From contig CANMTP010000009.1 of the NCBI GenBank assembly GCA_947500845.1, positions 97,255-161,254 of the forward strand: a DNA stretch of 64,000 nt, given 5' to 3'. The translations under genes were made by a program, and so were the position numbers. This stretch comes from an uncultured Aquimarina sp. (GTDB lineage: Bacteria > Bacteroidota > Bacteroidia > Flavobacteriales > Flavobacteriaceae). Below, in pieces: positions 45,244 to 54,157 of this stretch; positions within the stretch are counted from its first letter, which is position 1; each line of letters opens with the position of its first letter. The notes beneath the pieces were generated by a model. The model worked only from the letters and a program-made list of their open reading frames with translations, made no database searches and was not told the origin of the DNA.

Positions 45244-45274
45244 GCCTTTACCTAAGCTCAATTTGGGTAAAGGC
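45244..45274 (+). terminator. Hairpin after the dipeptidase gene
   Basis: A perfect 9-base stem GCCTTTACC/GGTAAAGGC with a 13-base loop lies 29 bases past the stop codon. There is no T-run directly after it, so it may be a processing stem or a weak terminator. Confidence 0.5.
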
Positions 45275-45607
45275 TGTATTTCCCAATAATAAGGGATTAT
45301 ATCTTCATCCTTCAAATTTAAATTTTCTTTAGTTTAATAGTTGAAACACCTTAGTATAGGGGGTGTTTAACTATATAAAAAACAGACAATTAATCCTGAT
45401 GCCGAATGAAAGAACCTACATAAGAAAAATTAAAATAGATTTTTTGTTACCCCTTGTCGAAAAGAGAGAAAATAACAAGTCTTGTATATTTTATTGTTGT
45501 AATTTTAAGATAGTTACCCCAATCATTATCCCCCGGGTGTTGTACTGTGACAAAAATTCAGTCGGTACATATTTTCTAAAATTTTTAACTCTTAAAAATA
45601 ATTTACA
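45275..45607. other. Leader region before the curlin-repeat gene
   Basis: No credible gene is seen in these 333 bases; an 82-codon plus-strand frame at 45363-45611 has no start signal or family and overlaps the curlin start. The region should hold the promoter and leader of the curlin-repeat gene. Confidence 0.4.
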
Positions 45608-47020
45608 ATGAAAAAAGCAATTTTAGTTTTTGGTGTGTTCTTGAATGGAGTATTTATTTTTGCTCAAAGCACTACCGATGTGAGTCAATCGGGTATTAAT
45701 AATATCGCAAATATTTCTCAAGAAGGAGATAGAAATACCTTAATAATTTCTCAGGATGGAGATGAAAATTATTCAGAAGTAGTTCAGGGGTCAGAAGGCG
45801 ACCTTTTTGGTGATGGATATATTTTGCAAACTCAATTTGGAAATAATAATGAAGCGTATGTTTTTCAGCAAGGAGAATTTAATTCAGTATCTCAGGAACA
45901 ATTCGGAGACTTCAATAGGTTAGAAGTAGTGCAAGATTTTGGTAATTCAAATGTAGCTGTTCAGTTCCAGGATGGATTTTATAACGGTGCAATTTCCAGG
46001 CAGGGAGAGGCAACTGCATCGTGGCAAACTCAGGTAGGTGTATCCAATACAGCTACTATCAGTCAAGAAATTTCGATGTCTGCTGTTGCCTACCAAGCTC
46101 AAATAGGAGAAGGTAATGAAGCCAGTATTTCTCAATTTTCTTTTGAAGGAACTGCTAGGCAAAATCAATATGGAATTGAAAACAGAGCAGAGATTATATC
46201 AGATTCAGATGGTAATGCAGAACAATATCAGGACGGAAAAAGAAATTATGCGTTGATGGAAGTTTCAGGAACAGATATGAATGCTATTCAAATTCAAATC
46301 GGGGAGGACAACAAAGTTGAAGTCAACAGTTCTGGTTTTCTTTCTAATATAGAACAAACTCAAATAGGAGAAGGTAATGTTGCTATGGTTAAAGAGAGTT
46401 TAGGTGAAAATGAGATTTTTCAGTCGCAAATAGGGTATAAAAATATGGCCACAATAAATAGTACTTGTATGGATTGTGATGTAGAGCAAATTCAAGTTGG
46501 AGATAGAAATACAGCTGAAGCCATTCAAAATAATTCAGCCCAAGGCAATACCATTAGGCAAATTCAGGAAGGAAGCGAAAATTCAGTAGTTGCTACTCAG
46601 GATGAGGTGGGTACGGTAAACAGAATCTCAAGCGAACAAAATGGGATTTCAAATCATATCGAACAATTTCAAAACGGTGGTAGAGAGAATCGAATGTTGG
46701 CAATCCAAGTTGGAAATAGTAATGTAATTCTACAAACACAAAGTGGAATAACCAATAAGATGGAAGCTTCACAAGGAACCATTGATTTTAGTGAGAATAA
46801 TAGAATATACCAGGATCAAGATGGTATACAAAATACAATTATTACCACACAAAACGGAGTAGGCAATATTACGGAAGCTTTTCAAGTAGGAAGTTTTAAT
46901 ACGATTGAAAACACACAAACAGGGATTAATAATAGCTTGATAATTTCACAGACTGGTGATGCTTTTTTTACAACCATTGTACAAACGGGTATTGGCAATA
47001 ACATAATTATTAGTGAATAA
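45608..47020 (+). CDS. Secreted curlin-repeat (CsgA/CsgB-like) protein
   Basis: This 470-residue protein has a signal peptide (MKKAILVFGVFLNGVFIFAQ). The rest is built of roughly twenty degenerate repeats of about 22 residues with the curlin pattern Q.G..N...I.Q.G..N, for example SQEGDRNTLIISQDGDEN and QIGEGNEASISQ. Each repeat would be one beta-helix turn of an amyloid. It is about three times longer than E. coli CsgA. No csgE/F/G homologue is adjacent. A surface amyloid or adhesive fibre is the natural guess. Confidence 0.88.
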   Translation: MKKAILVFGVFLNGVFIFAQSTTDVSQSGINNIANISQEGDRNTLIISQDGDENYSEVVQGSEGDLFGDGYILQTQFGNNNEAYVFQQGEFNSVSQEQFGDFNRLEVVQDFGNSNVAVQFQDGFYNGAISRQGEATASWQTQVGVSNTATISQEISMSAVAYQAQIGEGNEASISQFSFEGTARQNQYGIENRAEIISDSDGNAEQYQDGKRNYALMEVSGTDMNAIQIQIGEDNKVEVNSSGFLSNIEQTQIGEGNVAMVKESLGENEIFQSQIGYKNMATINSTCMDCDVEQIQVGDRNTAEAIQNNSAQGNTIRQIQEGSENSVVATQDEVGTVNRISSEQNGISNHIEQFQNGGRENRMLAIQVGNSNVILQTQSGITNKMEASQGTIDFSENNRIYQDQDGIQNTIITTQNGVGNITEAFQVGSFNTIENTQTGINNSLIISQTGDAFFTTIVQTGIGNNIIISE

Positions 47021-47043
47021 AATTTAATCTGTTTTAAACTAAT

Positions 47044-47083
47044 AAAGCTTGTAAGATTCTAGAAATTTTACAAGCTTTTTTTT
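47044..47083 (+). terminator. Rho-independent terminator after the curlin-repeat gene
   Basis: An 11-base stem AAAGCTTGTAA (47044-47054) with TTACAAGCTTT (47068-47078) is followed by a T-run to 47083, 24 bases past the stop. Confidence 0.9.
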
Positions 47084-47090
47084 CAAATTA

Positions 47091-47124
47091 TTTGGAAATA
47101 CAAATTTTTATTCTACATTTGTAG
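47091..47124 (+). promoter_or_regulatory. blaI promoter with overlapping BlaI box
   Basis: TTTG (47091-47094), 19 bases, then TACATTTG (47114-47121) is a full Bacteroidota promoter. The -7 box is embedded in the palindrome CTACATTTGTAG (47113-47124), which contains TACAnnTGTA, the recognised BlaI/MecI operator core. Autorepression of the blaI-blaR1-like pair can be read directly. Confidence 0.88.
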
Positions 47125-47148
47125 AGTTAATTCTAATTAAGTAGAGCA

Positions 47149-47520
47149 ATGCAATTGTCAAAAGCCGAAGAACAACTTATGAAATATCTTTGGAAACTCG
47201 AGAAAGCCTTCATGAAAGACTTACTCGATGCTTTTCCAGAACCAAAACCTGCAACTACTACGGTTGCTACATTGCTCAAGAGAATGAGGGATAAAGGTTT
47301 TGTAGATTATACCCTATATGGGAAATCGAGAGAGTATTATCCTTTGGTAAAAAAGACAGATTATTTTTCAAAACATGTAAACGGTTTGATTAAGAACTTT
47401 TTTAATGACTCGGCTTCACAGTTTGCATCGTTTTTTACTTCTGAAACCAATATGTCGACCTCAGAATTAGAAGAACTTAAGAAGATAGTAGATCAACAAA
47501 TTCAAAAGCAAAAAAAATGA
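47149..47520 (+). CDS. BlaI/MecI/CopY-family repressor
   Basis: This 123-residue winged-helix repressor has LSKAEEQLMKYLWKLEKAF and TTTVATLLKRMRDKGFVDYT as its helix-turn-helix, then the wing YGKSREYYPLVKK. The C-terminal helices dimerise. In this family repression ends when the partner M56 peptidase triggers its cleavage. A BlaI box overlaps its own promoter 25 bases upstream, and its stop overlaps the start of the peptidase gene. Confidence 0.95.
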   Translation: MQLSKAEEQLMKYLWKLEKAFMKDLLDAFPEPKPATTTVATLLKRMRDKGFVDYTLYGKSREYYPLVKKTDYFSKHVNGLIKNFFNDSASQFASFFTSETNMSTSELEELKKIVDQQIQKQKK

Positions 47521-49430
47521 TAGCTTACCTAATCAAATCATCACTTTGTATGTTGCTGCTATGGGGTTTCTATGTATTGCTTCTTGAAAAGGAAAATATG
47601 CATTTTACAAAAAGATTTTATCTGATTTTTAGTCTAGTTTTTTCTCTTATAATTCCACTTATAACCTTTACATACACTACAGATATCCATCAAGAATCAG
47701 AAATAATCAAGGAGCCAACAGTCACTACGATGATCTTGTCTGATACCGTTCCCGTTGCTGAATCATCTATTGATTATGTTTCAATACTATTATGGAGTGT
47801 CTATGGTATTGGAGTTTTAATTTTTGGATTTAGATTCATTAAAAACCTTAAAAACCTAACTTACAAAATCAGAACTAGCGAACGCCTAAAAGAGCCTTCG
47901 CACATAAATGTTTTGGTAACCGATGTAATTGTACCACATACATTTTTGAAATATATATTTGTTTCCAAGACAGAATATCAAGAAAAAAATATCCCCGAAG
48001 AAGTATTACTCCACGAAAAAACACATGTTGTTCAGAAGCATACCCTAGATATCTTATTCATTGAAGTTCTACAAGTGATATTTTGGTTTAACCCGCTTTT
48101 GATTTGGATTAAGAAGTCAATAAAACTGAACCATGAATTCCTTGCAGATCAAACCGTTTTAAAACGCCAGTTTTCTTTACAAACATATATGAACTTGCTT
48201 GTTAACTATCCAAACAGCTCTAATCAAGTTGAGTTATCAAGCCCTATAAATTATTCATTAACCAAAAAACGAATCGTTATGATGTCACAAAAATTTTCAA
48301 AAACCCGGGCAGCGGCTCGATTGCTGCTGCTTTTCCCAACATTGTTGGGATGCATGTTGCTATTTAATAATAGAATAATAGCCCAACAAAAAACAGTAAA
48401 ATATGAGAAAACGGTTCAGGATACACATTCTGACAAGAAAATCAAAATAAGAGTAAAAGGAGATAAAATAGAGGTAAATGGATCTTCTACTAGTCTGTCA
48501 GATTTTGCAAAAACCATTGATGATCTTACGAAGCAATGGAAAGATGATGAACTTACAGAGTTTAATTTCAGTGTACAAATGCAGAATGTAGATGAAGGAC
48601 TATTAGAAAAGCTCAACAATGCATACCGAAATACAAGATTGTACAATGCAAATCCAGATGGACATGATTTAATTCCGCCACCACCACCGCTTCCACCTTC
48701 TCCAAAAGTGCGTAAGGGAGAGGTAAGTGATATACCACCGCCTCCTGCACCTAAAGTAAGAAAGGGACAAAAAAGTAATATTCCGCCACCACCGTCGCCT
48801 CCTAAAGCACCTGCACCATCTTCTGATTTTGAAATAGAAGAAGAGATTAGAGCTGAAGCAGCAAGAGTAGCCGAAGAGGCTGAGCAGGTAAGACATGAGG
48901 CTGAAGTATATAGAAGAGAAGTCGAAAAAGTACATGAAGCCGAAATCGCCAGCGCAATAGAAGCAGGTAAGCATGCAAGGCAAGCAGCAGAAGTGGCAAG
49001 AATGAATGCCATGACCAATGTACAGTATGCCAGAGAGCAGGCAGAACAGGGCAGAGCTATGGCAATGGAGCAGGCCCACAGAGCGCGGGAGCAAGCTCAT
49101 AGAGTACAAGAAGAAGCCATGAAACAAGCAGAAATAGCAAGGTTTGAAGCAGAGAAAGCTCGAGAAATGGCAATGCGCGAAGCTCAAATAGCAAGAGAAC
49201 AGGGAATGCAAGAAATGCAGAGAGTGAGAAAAGAGGCTAGAGCAATTGCCGAGGAAACAAGGAAACAAGCTGAACAAACTCGTAAAGTAGCTCTCAAAGA
49301 AGCTGGAAAAGCTCGTGATGAAGCACGTAAAGCAGCCGAAGAGGCAAGAAAGGAAGCTCGTAAGAAAATGGAAAAGGAAAGAAAAAGAGGAGAAAAAGAA
49401 AGAAAAAAGGCGGAGAAAGAAAGAAATTAG
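47517..49430 (+). CDS. BlaR1-like M56 membrane peptidase with long Ala/Glu/Arg-rich coiled-coil tail
   Basis: This is a 637-residue protein. Four membrane helices at about 5-20, 34-50, 90-110 and 265-285 surround the M56 zinc protease motif HEKTH (about 166) with downstream NHEFLADQ. Instead of a penicillin-binding sensor, the exported C-terminus holds a small conserved part (300-370), two proline runs (385-435, such as PPPPPLPPSPKVRKGE) and about 190 residues of EAxxARxxAEEARxEA-like coiled coil ending in Lys/Arg/Glu repeats. The head is standard for Bacteroidota BlaR1-type regulators; the tail is unusual. The ligand is unknown. Confidence 0.9.
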   Translation: MIAYLIKSSLCMLLLWGFYVLLLEKENMHFTKRFYLIFSLVFSLIIPLITFTYTTDIHQESEIIKEPTVTTMILSDTVPVAESSIDYVSILLWSVYGIGVLIFGFRFIKNLKNLTYKIRTSERLKEPSHINVLVTDVIVPHTFLKYIFVSKTEYQEKNIPEEVLLHEKTHVVQKHTLDILFIEVLQVIFWFNPLLIWIKKSIKLNHEFLADQTVLKRQFSLQTYMNLLVNYPNSSNQVELSSPINYSLTKKRIVMMSQKFSKTRAAARLLLLFPTLLGCMLLFNNRIIAQQKTVKYEKTVQDTHSDKKIKIRVKGDKIEVNGSSTSLSDFAKTIDDLTKQWKDDELTEFNFSVQMQNVDEGLLEKLNNAYRNTRLYNANPDGHDLIPPPPPLPPSPKVRKGEVSDIPPPPAPKVRKGQKSNIPPPPSPPKAPAPSSDFEIEEEIRAEAARVAEEAEQVRHEAEVYRREVEKVHEAEIASAIEAGKHARQAAEVARMNAMTNVQYAREQAEQGRAMAMEQAHRAREQAHRVQEEAMKQAEIARFEAEKAREMAMREAQIAREQGMQEMQRVRKEARAIAEETRKQAEQTRKVALKEAGKARDEARKAAEEARKEARKKMEKERKRGEKERKKAEKERN

Positions 49431-49456
49431 TATAGCGCTTGTTTTTATGATGAACT

Positions 49457-49481
49457 AAAACTCCCAATAAGGAGTTTTTTT
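49457..49481 (+). terminator. Rho-independent terminator after the BlaR1-like gene
   Basis: AAAACTCC-caataa-GGAGTTTT followed by further T residues, 27 bases past the stop codon. Confidence 0.85.
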
Positions 49482-49538
49482 ATACAACATTTTATTGTAA
49501 ATCAACGTTATAGGTCTGTTGCCAATAAAAACCCTTAG

Positions 49539-50642
49539 ATGATGTTAAAACGCTTTTTTATTTTATGCTCAGGAGCAGATGCTGATATCCTTGCTGATTG
49601 TTCTAATGGAGAACAGAACAAATATGTGGGTATTGGGGCCACGGTATTTTTTACGGCTATAATGGCTTTCATTGCAGCTAGCTATGCCTTGTATACAGTA
49701 TTTGATAATTATTTTAGTGCAATTTTTTTCGGATTGATTTGGGGATTTCTAATCTTCAACCTGGATCGATTTATCGTTTCAACCATCAGAAAAAAAGATA
49801 ATTTCATAGATGAACTCCTACAGGCATCTCCTAGAATTGTCCTTGCGATAATTATTGCCGTAGTGATTTCAAAACCCTTAGAATTAAAGATTTTTGAAAA
49901 AGAAATAGACCGTGTATTACTAGAACAAAAAAACGATTTCACCCTAGCAAATAAAGAACAAATAGCTACTCAATATACTCCTGTTGTTGCCTCAATAGAT
50001 GCTGAGATTGCCTCCTTAAAAGAAGAGATTGTGACCAAAGAAACTGAGGTTAATGATTTATACGAAACTTATATTGCAGAAGCAGAAGGCCGTAAGGGCA
50101 CAGAACTCATAGGGAAAGGACCAGTTTATAAAGAAAAGCGTGAAAAGCACGATACCGCCTTGGCAGAACTCGTTGATTTAAAAAAGGCAAATGTAGATAA
50201 AGTGGCCATCTTAGAAGCTCAAAAAGTGCAATTGGCAACAGAATATGAAGATCAGGTTTTGAACTCGCAGCCCATAATTGATAATTTTGATGGCCTCATG
50301 GCACGTATAACTGCTTTGAGTGAATTGCCATGGTTACCCTCCTTTTTTATATTTTTATTGTTTTTAGCAATAGAGACCTCTCCGATTTTTGCAAAACTAA
50401 TTTCTCCAAAAGGGGAATACGATTATAAACTAGCCGATATAGAGGACGAAGTAAAAACCTGGGTGGCACAAAAAGAAGGTCAACGCGCTGTGTTATTAGA
50501 AACAGATCATACCATCAATGATCGAGTATATGGCGACCTCACTGAAGAGGAAGAATTGTATGCCTACAAAAAGAAAATAGCGCGTGAGATGATGAAGAAG
50601 CAACAGGACGCTTTCTATAAACGGCAAACTGGGATCTTATAG
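49539..50642 (+). CDS. DUF4407 membrane protein
   Basis: This 367-residue protein starts FFILCSGADADILADC, a DUF4407 hallmark. Helices at about 30-50, 60-76 and 98-113 are followed by a long charged coiled coil (125-250) and another membrane helix (265-285, LPSFFIFLLFLAIETSPIF), ending in a charged tail. The biochemical role of this family is not known. Stand-alone gene. Confidence 0.9.
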   Translation: MMLKRFFILCSGADADILADCSNGEQNKYVGIGATVFFTAIMAFIAASYALYTVFDNYFSAIFFGLIWGFLIFNLDRFIVSTIRKKDNFIDELLQASPRIVLAIIIAVVISKPLELKIFEKEIDRVLLEQKNDFTLANKEQIATQYTPVVASIDAEIASLKEEIVTKETEVNDLYETYIAEAEGRKGTELIGKGPVYKEKREKHDTALAELVDLKKANVDKVAILEAQKVQLATEYEDQVLNSQPIIDNFDGLMARITALSELPWLPSFFIFLLFLAIETSPIFAKLISPKGEYDYKLADIEDEVKTWVAQKEGQRAVLLETDHTINDRVYGDLTEEEELYAYKKKIAREMMKKQQDAFYKRQTGIL

Positions 50643-50688
50643 CAAAAGATCCCAAAGGTTTTCAAAATCTCTACGGTCTAATACTTGT

Positions 50689-51933
50689 TTAGAACTTCCG
50701 GTCGGGATGATATATGTCTAGATCCAAAGAAGACTTTTTATCAGAAATTATTTCTGAGACCAGTTTTCCTGTTGAAGGTCCCATGCTCCAACCCATCATA
50801 GCATGCCCTGTTGCGATGGTTAGATTTTTACAGTTAGTAGATTTTCCAATATAAGGTAACCCGTCTGGAGAAACCGGTCTTAGCCCACAGGTGGCAGTAT
50901 TTTTTTCTTCAGCCGTTAGTTTGATATTAGGATAATAACCTTGTGTTGCATTGGCAATGGCCTCAACTCTTACTTTATTAATATCATGATTGATCCCCGC
51001 AATTTCCATGGTGCCTGCAAATCTGGTAAATCCTTGCATGGGAGTAATCGCAACTTTGGCTTCAGCTAAAATAGCCGGTATGGTAATGCCCAAATCTCTT
51101 TCAGAATTGATTCGATATCCTTTTCCTGGTTCTAATAACAATTTAATACCTAATTTTTTACTCAATATACTAGACCATGACCCGGCAGCCAAGACAAATT
51201 CATCTGCAATATAGGTGTGTGTCGCATTACTAATCAAACTGATTTTTTCGTTTTTTACCGTGAGGTCATTTATCTTTTCATTTCTGTGAATAACTACTCC
51301 AGAAGCTTCCAAATAAGATTTCATTTCTTCCATAAACATATGCGGAGTAGTATGCGCATCACATTCGTATAAGACAGCACCCTTCGCGTTGAGTTGTACG
51401 TTAGGTTGCATTTTTTTAAGTTCTGCCAATGAAGTTTCTCTCACTGCTAACCCTTCTTTTTTGGCAATTTCTGCTACATGAATCTCTTCTTCCAGCATTT
51501 TTTGCGTTTGGCAAATCATTAGCAATCCTTTTTTTTCTAGTTGAAAATCAAAATTCTCTGTTTCTTTAATTTCTGAATATAAATCCTGCCCTAACAATGC
51601 AATATCTTTTATAGCCGGAATACCCTGATTCACATTTTGAGACGAACATGATTTGTTAAATGCCCACGCCCATTGCAAGAAATCTGAATTGAGACGAGGT
51701 TTTATGAAAAGAGGACTTGAAGGATTAAACATCCATTTAAGGCCTTTCTTCATAACGCCAGGTGCGGCTAACGGAATAATATGACTTGGGGATAGATAAC
51801 CTGCGTTAACGTAAGAAGCGCCAAAATCCATATTAGATTGATCGATAATCGTTACCTGATGCCCTTCTTTATGCAAATAGTATGCAGAGCAAAGTCCTAT
51901 AATTCCACCCCCGATTACTATTACTTTTTTCAT
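50689..51933 (-). CDS. FAD-dependent D-amino acid (D-hydroxyproline) dehydrogenase
   Basis: This 414-residue DadA-like flavoprotein has the N-terminal GGGIIGLCSAYYLHKEG dinucleotide fold, SNMDFGASYVNAGYLSPSH (FAD-binding, as in DadA) and the C-terminal TGHAMMGWSMGPSTGK. With the 4-hydroxyproline 2-epimerase upstream it would oxidise cis-4-hydroxy-D-proline, the second step of hydroxyproline breakdown. The later steps (deaminase/aldolase, semialdehyde dehydrogenase) are not in the window. Confidence 0.9.
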   Translation of the reverse strand: MKKVIVIGGGIIGLCSAYYLHKEGHQVTIIDQSNMDFGASYVNAGYLSPSHIIPLAAPGVMKKGLKWMFNPSSPLFIKPRLNSDFLQWAWAFNKSCSSQNVNQGIPAIKDIALLGQDLYSEIKETENFDFQLEKKGLLMICQTQKMLEEEIHVAEIAKKEGLAVRETSLAELKKMQPNVQLNAKGAVLYECDAHTTPHMFMEEMKSYLEASGVVIHRNEKINDLTVKNEKISLISNATHTYIADEFVLAAGSWSSILSKKLGIKLLLEPGKGYRINSERDLGITIPAILAEAKVAITPMQGFTRFAGTMEIAGINHDINKVRVEAIANATQGYYPNIKLTAEEKNTATCGLRPVSPDGLPYIGKSTNCKNLTIATGHAMMGWSMGPSTGKLVSEIISDKKSSLDLDIYHPDRKF

Positions 51934-51976
51934 TGAATGAATTATTGAGACAATGAATTGTTCATTTTATTACTAT

Positions 51977-52117
51977 TTAATTAACCGAAATATTCTTTCT
52001 AGCTTTAGATAACGCTTCAAGAATTTCTTCTGCCTCGGCTAGCAAAAGAGCAATTGTTTCTTTTGATGCGAAACCTGAATCTTTTAAAATTTCTAACCAA
52101 AATACCGTTTCATCTGT
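51977..52117 (-). pseudogene. C-terminal fragment of a four-helix-bundle (S23-type) protein
   Basis: A 46-codon frame reads TDETVFWLEILKDSGFASKE and ends LLAEAEEILEALSKARKN. It resembles the C-terminal half of 23S rRNA intervening-sequence-type four-helix-bundle proteins. It is preceded immediately by a stop codon and has no start, so only a remnant remains. The other bases of 51934-52368 hold an AATGAA/TTCATT stem (51952-51966) and an AGAGCT/AGCTCT stem near 52155-52182 but no gene. Confidence 0.65.
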
Positions 52118-52368
52118 TTATTCAACCGTTATTAATATTTTGGAACAGAACTCTTAGAGCTAGCTATACACGAAGCTCTAATTACTAGCAGCAGTGGACG
52201 TTACACCTTTAATGATTACATTCGTTGCTCAGAATCTTTTAATTCATCTTATACTAAAATAACATCTCCTAATAACTTTTTAGTACGTTTTTTGAACTTT
52301 TCGATAAACTCTTTTTTTTCCAAGTGTTTTTTTAATTTCTGCTGATAATTTATTTTATCATTTCAACT

Positions 52369-53379
52369 TTAAATTACCTGAAATCCATGAGCATAAGGAT
52401 CATCTTCATCATCTATGATGATAGTATTGTATCCATATACTTTTGCCCACCCTTGTATACTTGGTACAATTGCTTTTTTTCCTACTAGCTCAGTTTCCTC
52501 TTCGATTATCCCTATAAATGTACTACCAATAAAGCTTTCATGAACAAATTTTTCTCCTTTTTTCAACATTTCTTTTGCATGCAATTGGGCCATTCTGGCT
52601 GATGTTCCGGTTCCGCATGGAGAACGATCAATGGCTTTTTCGCCATAAAATACAGCATTTCTACCAGAGGAGTTTGAATCTATAGGGTCTCCAGTCCATA
52701 AAACGTGACTCACATCACGTATAGTTTCATTTTCCGGATGAATAAAAAGATTAGGATATTTTTTATTAATACGTTCTCGCACCACTTTAGAAACTTGAAT
52801 TAATTTATTAGCTGTAAAATCTTGTACACCGTTAAAATTCTTCTGAGGGTCAATAATAGCATAAAAATTTCCACCATAAGCCACGTCAAAAATAATCTCT
52901 CCAAACATGGGTGCGTCAATCGTCAATCCTTCTTCTGCAAGATAGGATTTTACATTTTTGAGTTTTACCCAGTCCACCTTTTTACCGGTTTGTTGATATT
53001 CAATTTCGACCAATCCTGCAGGGGTTTCCATTCTTATTTTTCCGGGTGTTTTGGGCTTAATTAATCCTTCTTCAAGCGCAATGGTAATAGTGCCTATTGT
53101 TCCGTGACCGCACATAGGCAGACATCCTGAAGTTTCAATAAAAAGAATAGCAAAATCATTATGAGGGTGATGTGGCTCAAACAAAAAACTACCACTCATC
53201 ATATCATGTCCTCGAGGTTCGAACATTAATCCGGTTCTGATCCAATCAAATTCTTTAAGAAAATGTTGCCGTTTTTGGCTTATAGAATCACCCTCCAAAG
53301 GCGGAAGTCCTGTGGTAACGACTCTCACAGGATTTCCACAAGTGTGCGCATCGATACATTTAAAGATAGTTCTAGACAT
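52369..53379 (-). CDS. 4-hydroxyproline 2-epimerase
   Basis: This 336-residue enzyme of the proline racemase superfamily has both catalytic cysteines: GCLPMCGHGTIG (Cys about 91) and DRSPCGTGTSARMA (Cys about 254). Two Cys indicate an epimerase or racemase rather than the Cys/Thr dehydratases. IDAHTCGNPVRVV at the N-terminus is standard. It converts trans-4-hydroxy-L-proline to the cis-D form used by the dehydrogenase downstream, from which it is separated by about 435 bases containing a gene remnant. Confidence 0.92.
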   Translation of the reverse strand: MSRTIFKCIDAHTCGNPVRVVTTGLPPLEGDSISQKRQHFLKEFDWIRTGLMFEPRGHDMMSGSFLFEPHHPHNDFAILFIETSGCLPMCGHGTIGTITIALEEGLIKPKTPGKIRMETPAGLVEIEYQQTGKKVDWVKLKNVKSYLAEEGLTIDAPMFGEIIFDVAYGGNFYAIIDPQKNFNGVQDFTANKLIQVSKVVRERINKKYPNLFIHPENETIRDVSHVLWTGDPIDSNSSGRNAVFYGEKAIDRSPCGTGTSARMAQLHAKEMLKKGEKFVHESFIGSTFIGIIEEETELVGKKAIVPSIQGWAKVYGYNTIIIDDEDDPYAHGFQVI

Positions 53380-53506
53380 TTAGTAAAAATATTCTGTACA
53401 AAATAAACCTAAGATAATAAAAAGAGCAAAGAATTTGGATCTTTAGATATCCATATTCTAATACTTATATGCTTATAAAAGTTATACATTTCTTTATTAG
53501 AAGCTG

Positions 53507-53995
53507 CTATTTCATTTTCAGATATTTTATGATAATCCCTATCTGGCCAAGATGATATACATCGTGTTGTATCATTCCACTAAGCAACCAGTTGTAAGTA
53601 TAGTAGCCTTTAAAGTCTGTGTCGAAGTATTGTTTAGAAAGGAAGTCATCATTTTTGATCCTTAACAGCGCTATTAAATCAGATAGTGTTTTGTCGTAAG
53701 AGGATTTGATTTTGTCCCAACCGATAACTTTAAGTTTATCGTTAGGCAGCCAGTTTTCTTCACAATCATCAGTTTTACTTCCCTTACCAGTTTTAACTTT
53801 CAAAATTGCTTCGCTACGCCAAAGTGTTAAATGACTGATTATCTCTGCAACACTATGTAAATCTTCAATTGGTCTTTTGAAGTATTCATTTTCGTCCACT
53901 TGATTCAACTTGCTCACGAAAGTGCTCCCAATCCAAGGCTTTCCTTGTTGGACATCTTCTAATTGTTGAATGATATTTTGAATAATGTGGTTCAT
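53507..53995 (-). CDS. DinB-family protein
   Basis: This 162-residue four-helix DinB/YfiT-type protein has the three histidines of the metal site: HSVAEIISHLTLWR (His about 52) and QHDVYHLGQI near the C-terminus (two His, about 143 and 147). It is probably a thiol- or metal-dependent small-molecule transferase; the substrate is unknown. The start at 53995 is chosen because the extension to 54064 reads through the neighbouring inverted repeat. First gene of the decayed minus-strand array. Confidence 0.85.
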   Translation of the reverse strand: MNHIIQNIIQQLEDVQQGKPWIGSTFVSKLNQVDENEYFKRPIEDLHSVAEIISHLTLWRSEAILKVKTGKGSKTDDCEENWLPNDKLKVIGWDKIKSSYDKTLSDLIALLRIKNDDFLSKQYFDTDFKGYYTYNWLLSGMIQHDVYHLGQIGIIIKYLKMK

Positions 53996-54009
53996 TCGAT
54001 GTGTCTTTA

Positions 54010-54157
54010 ACTTAACTGCTTGTGCTTCCCGTGTTTGTGTATGATTATTTGCGGGAAAGCACATAATTCATTTTCTGCAAAATAATATAGTGAATTTTAA
54101 GGGAAGATCTATCGCTTTATCAGCTGCAGCATTTAATTATACACGGCTTTGTTGCCA
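54010..54157 (-). repeat. Attachment-site-like inverted repeat 1
   Basis: Read in gene direction, between the TolB-like gene and the DinB gene. The arms CGTGTATAATTAAATGC and GCAAATAATCATACACA pair at 13 of 17 places. Beyond them GTGCTTCCCG/CGGGAAAGCAC pairs with one bulged A. The gene-proximal end is GTTAAGT, which matches the integron consensus GTTRRRY. Confidence 0.5.

Noticed and set aside
45363..45611. 82-codon plus-strand frame before the curlin gene
   Set aside because: No start signal, odd composition, and it overlaps the start of the curlin gene.
48416..49277. Two long minus-strand frames opposite the BlaR1-like C-terminus
   Set aside because: They are shadows of the repetitive GAA/GCA/AGA coiled-coil and proline codons, low-complexity Ser/Cys/Phe-rich, with no family.
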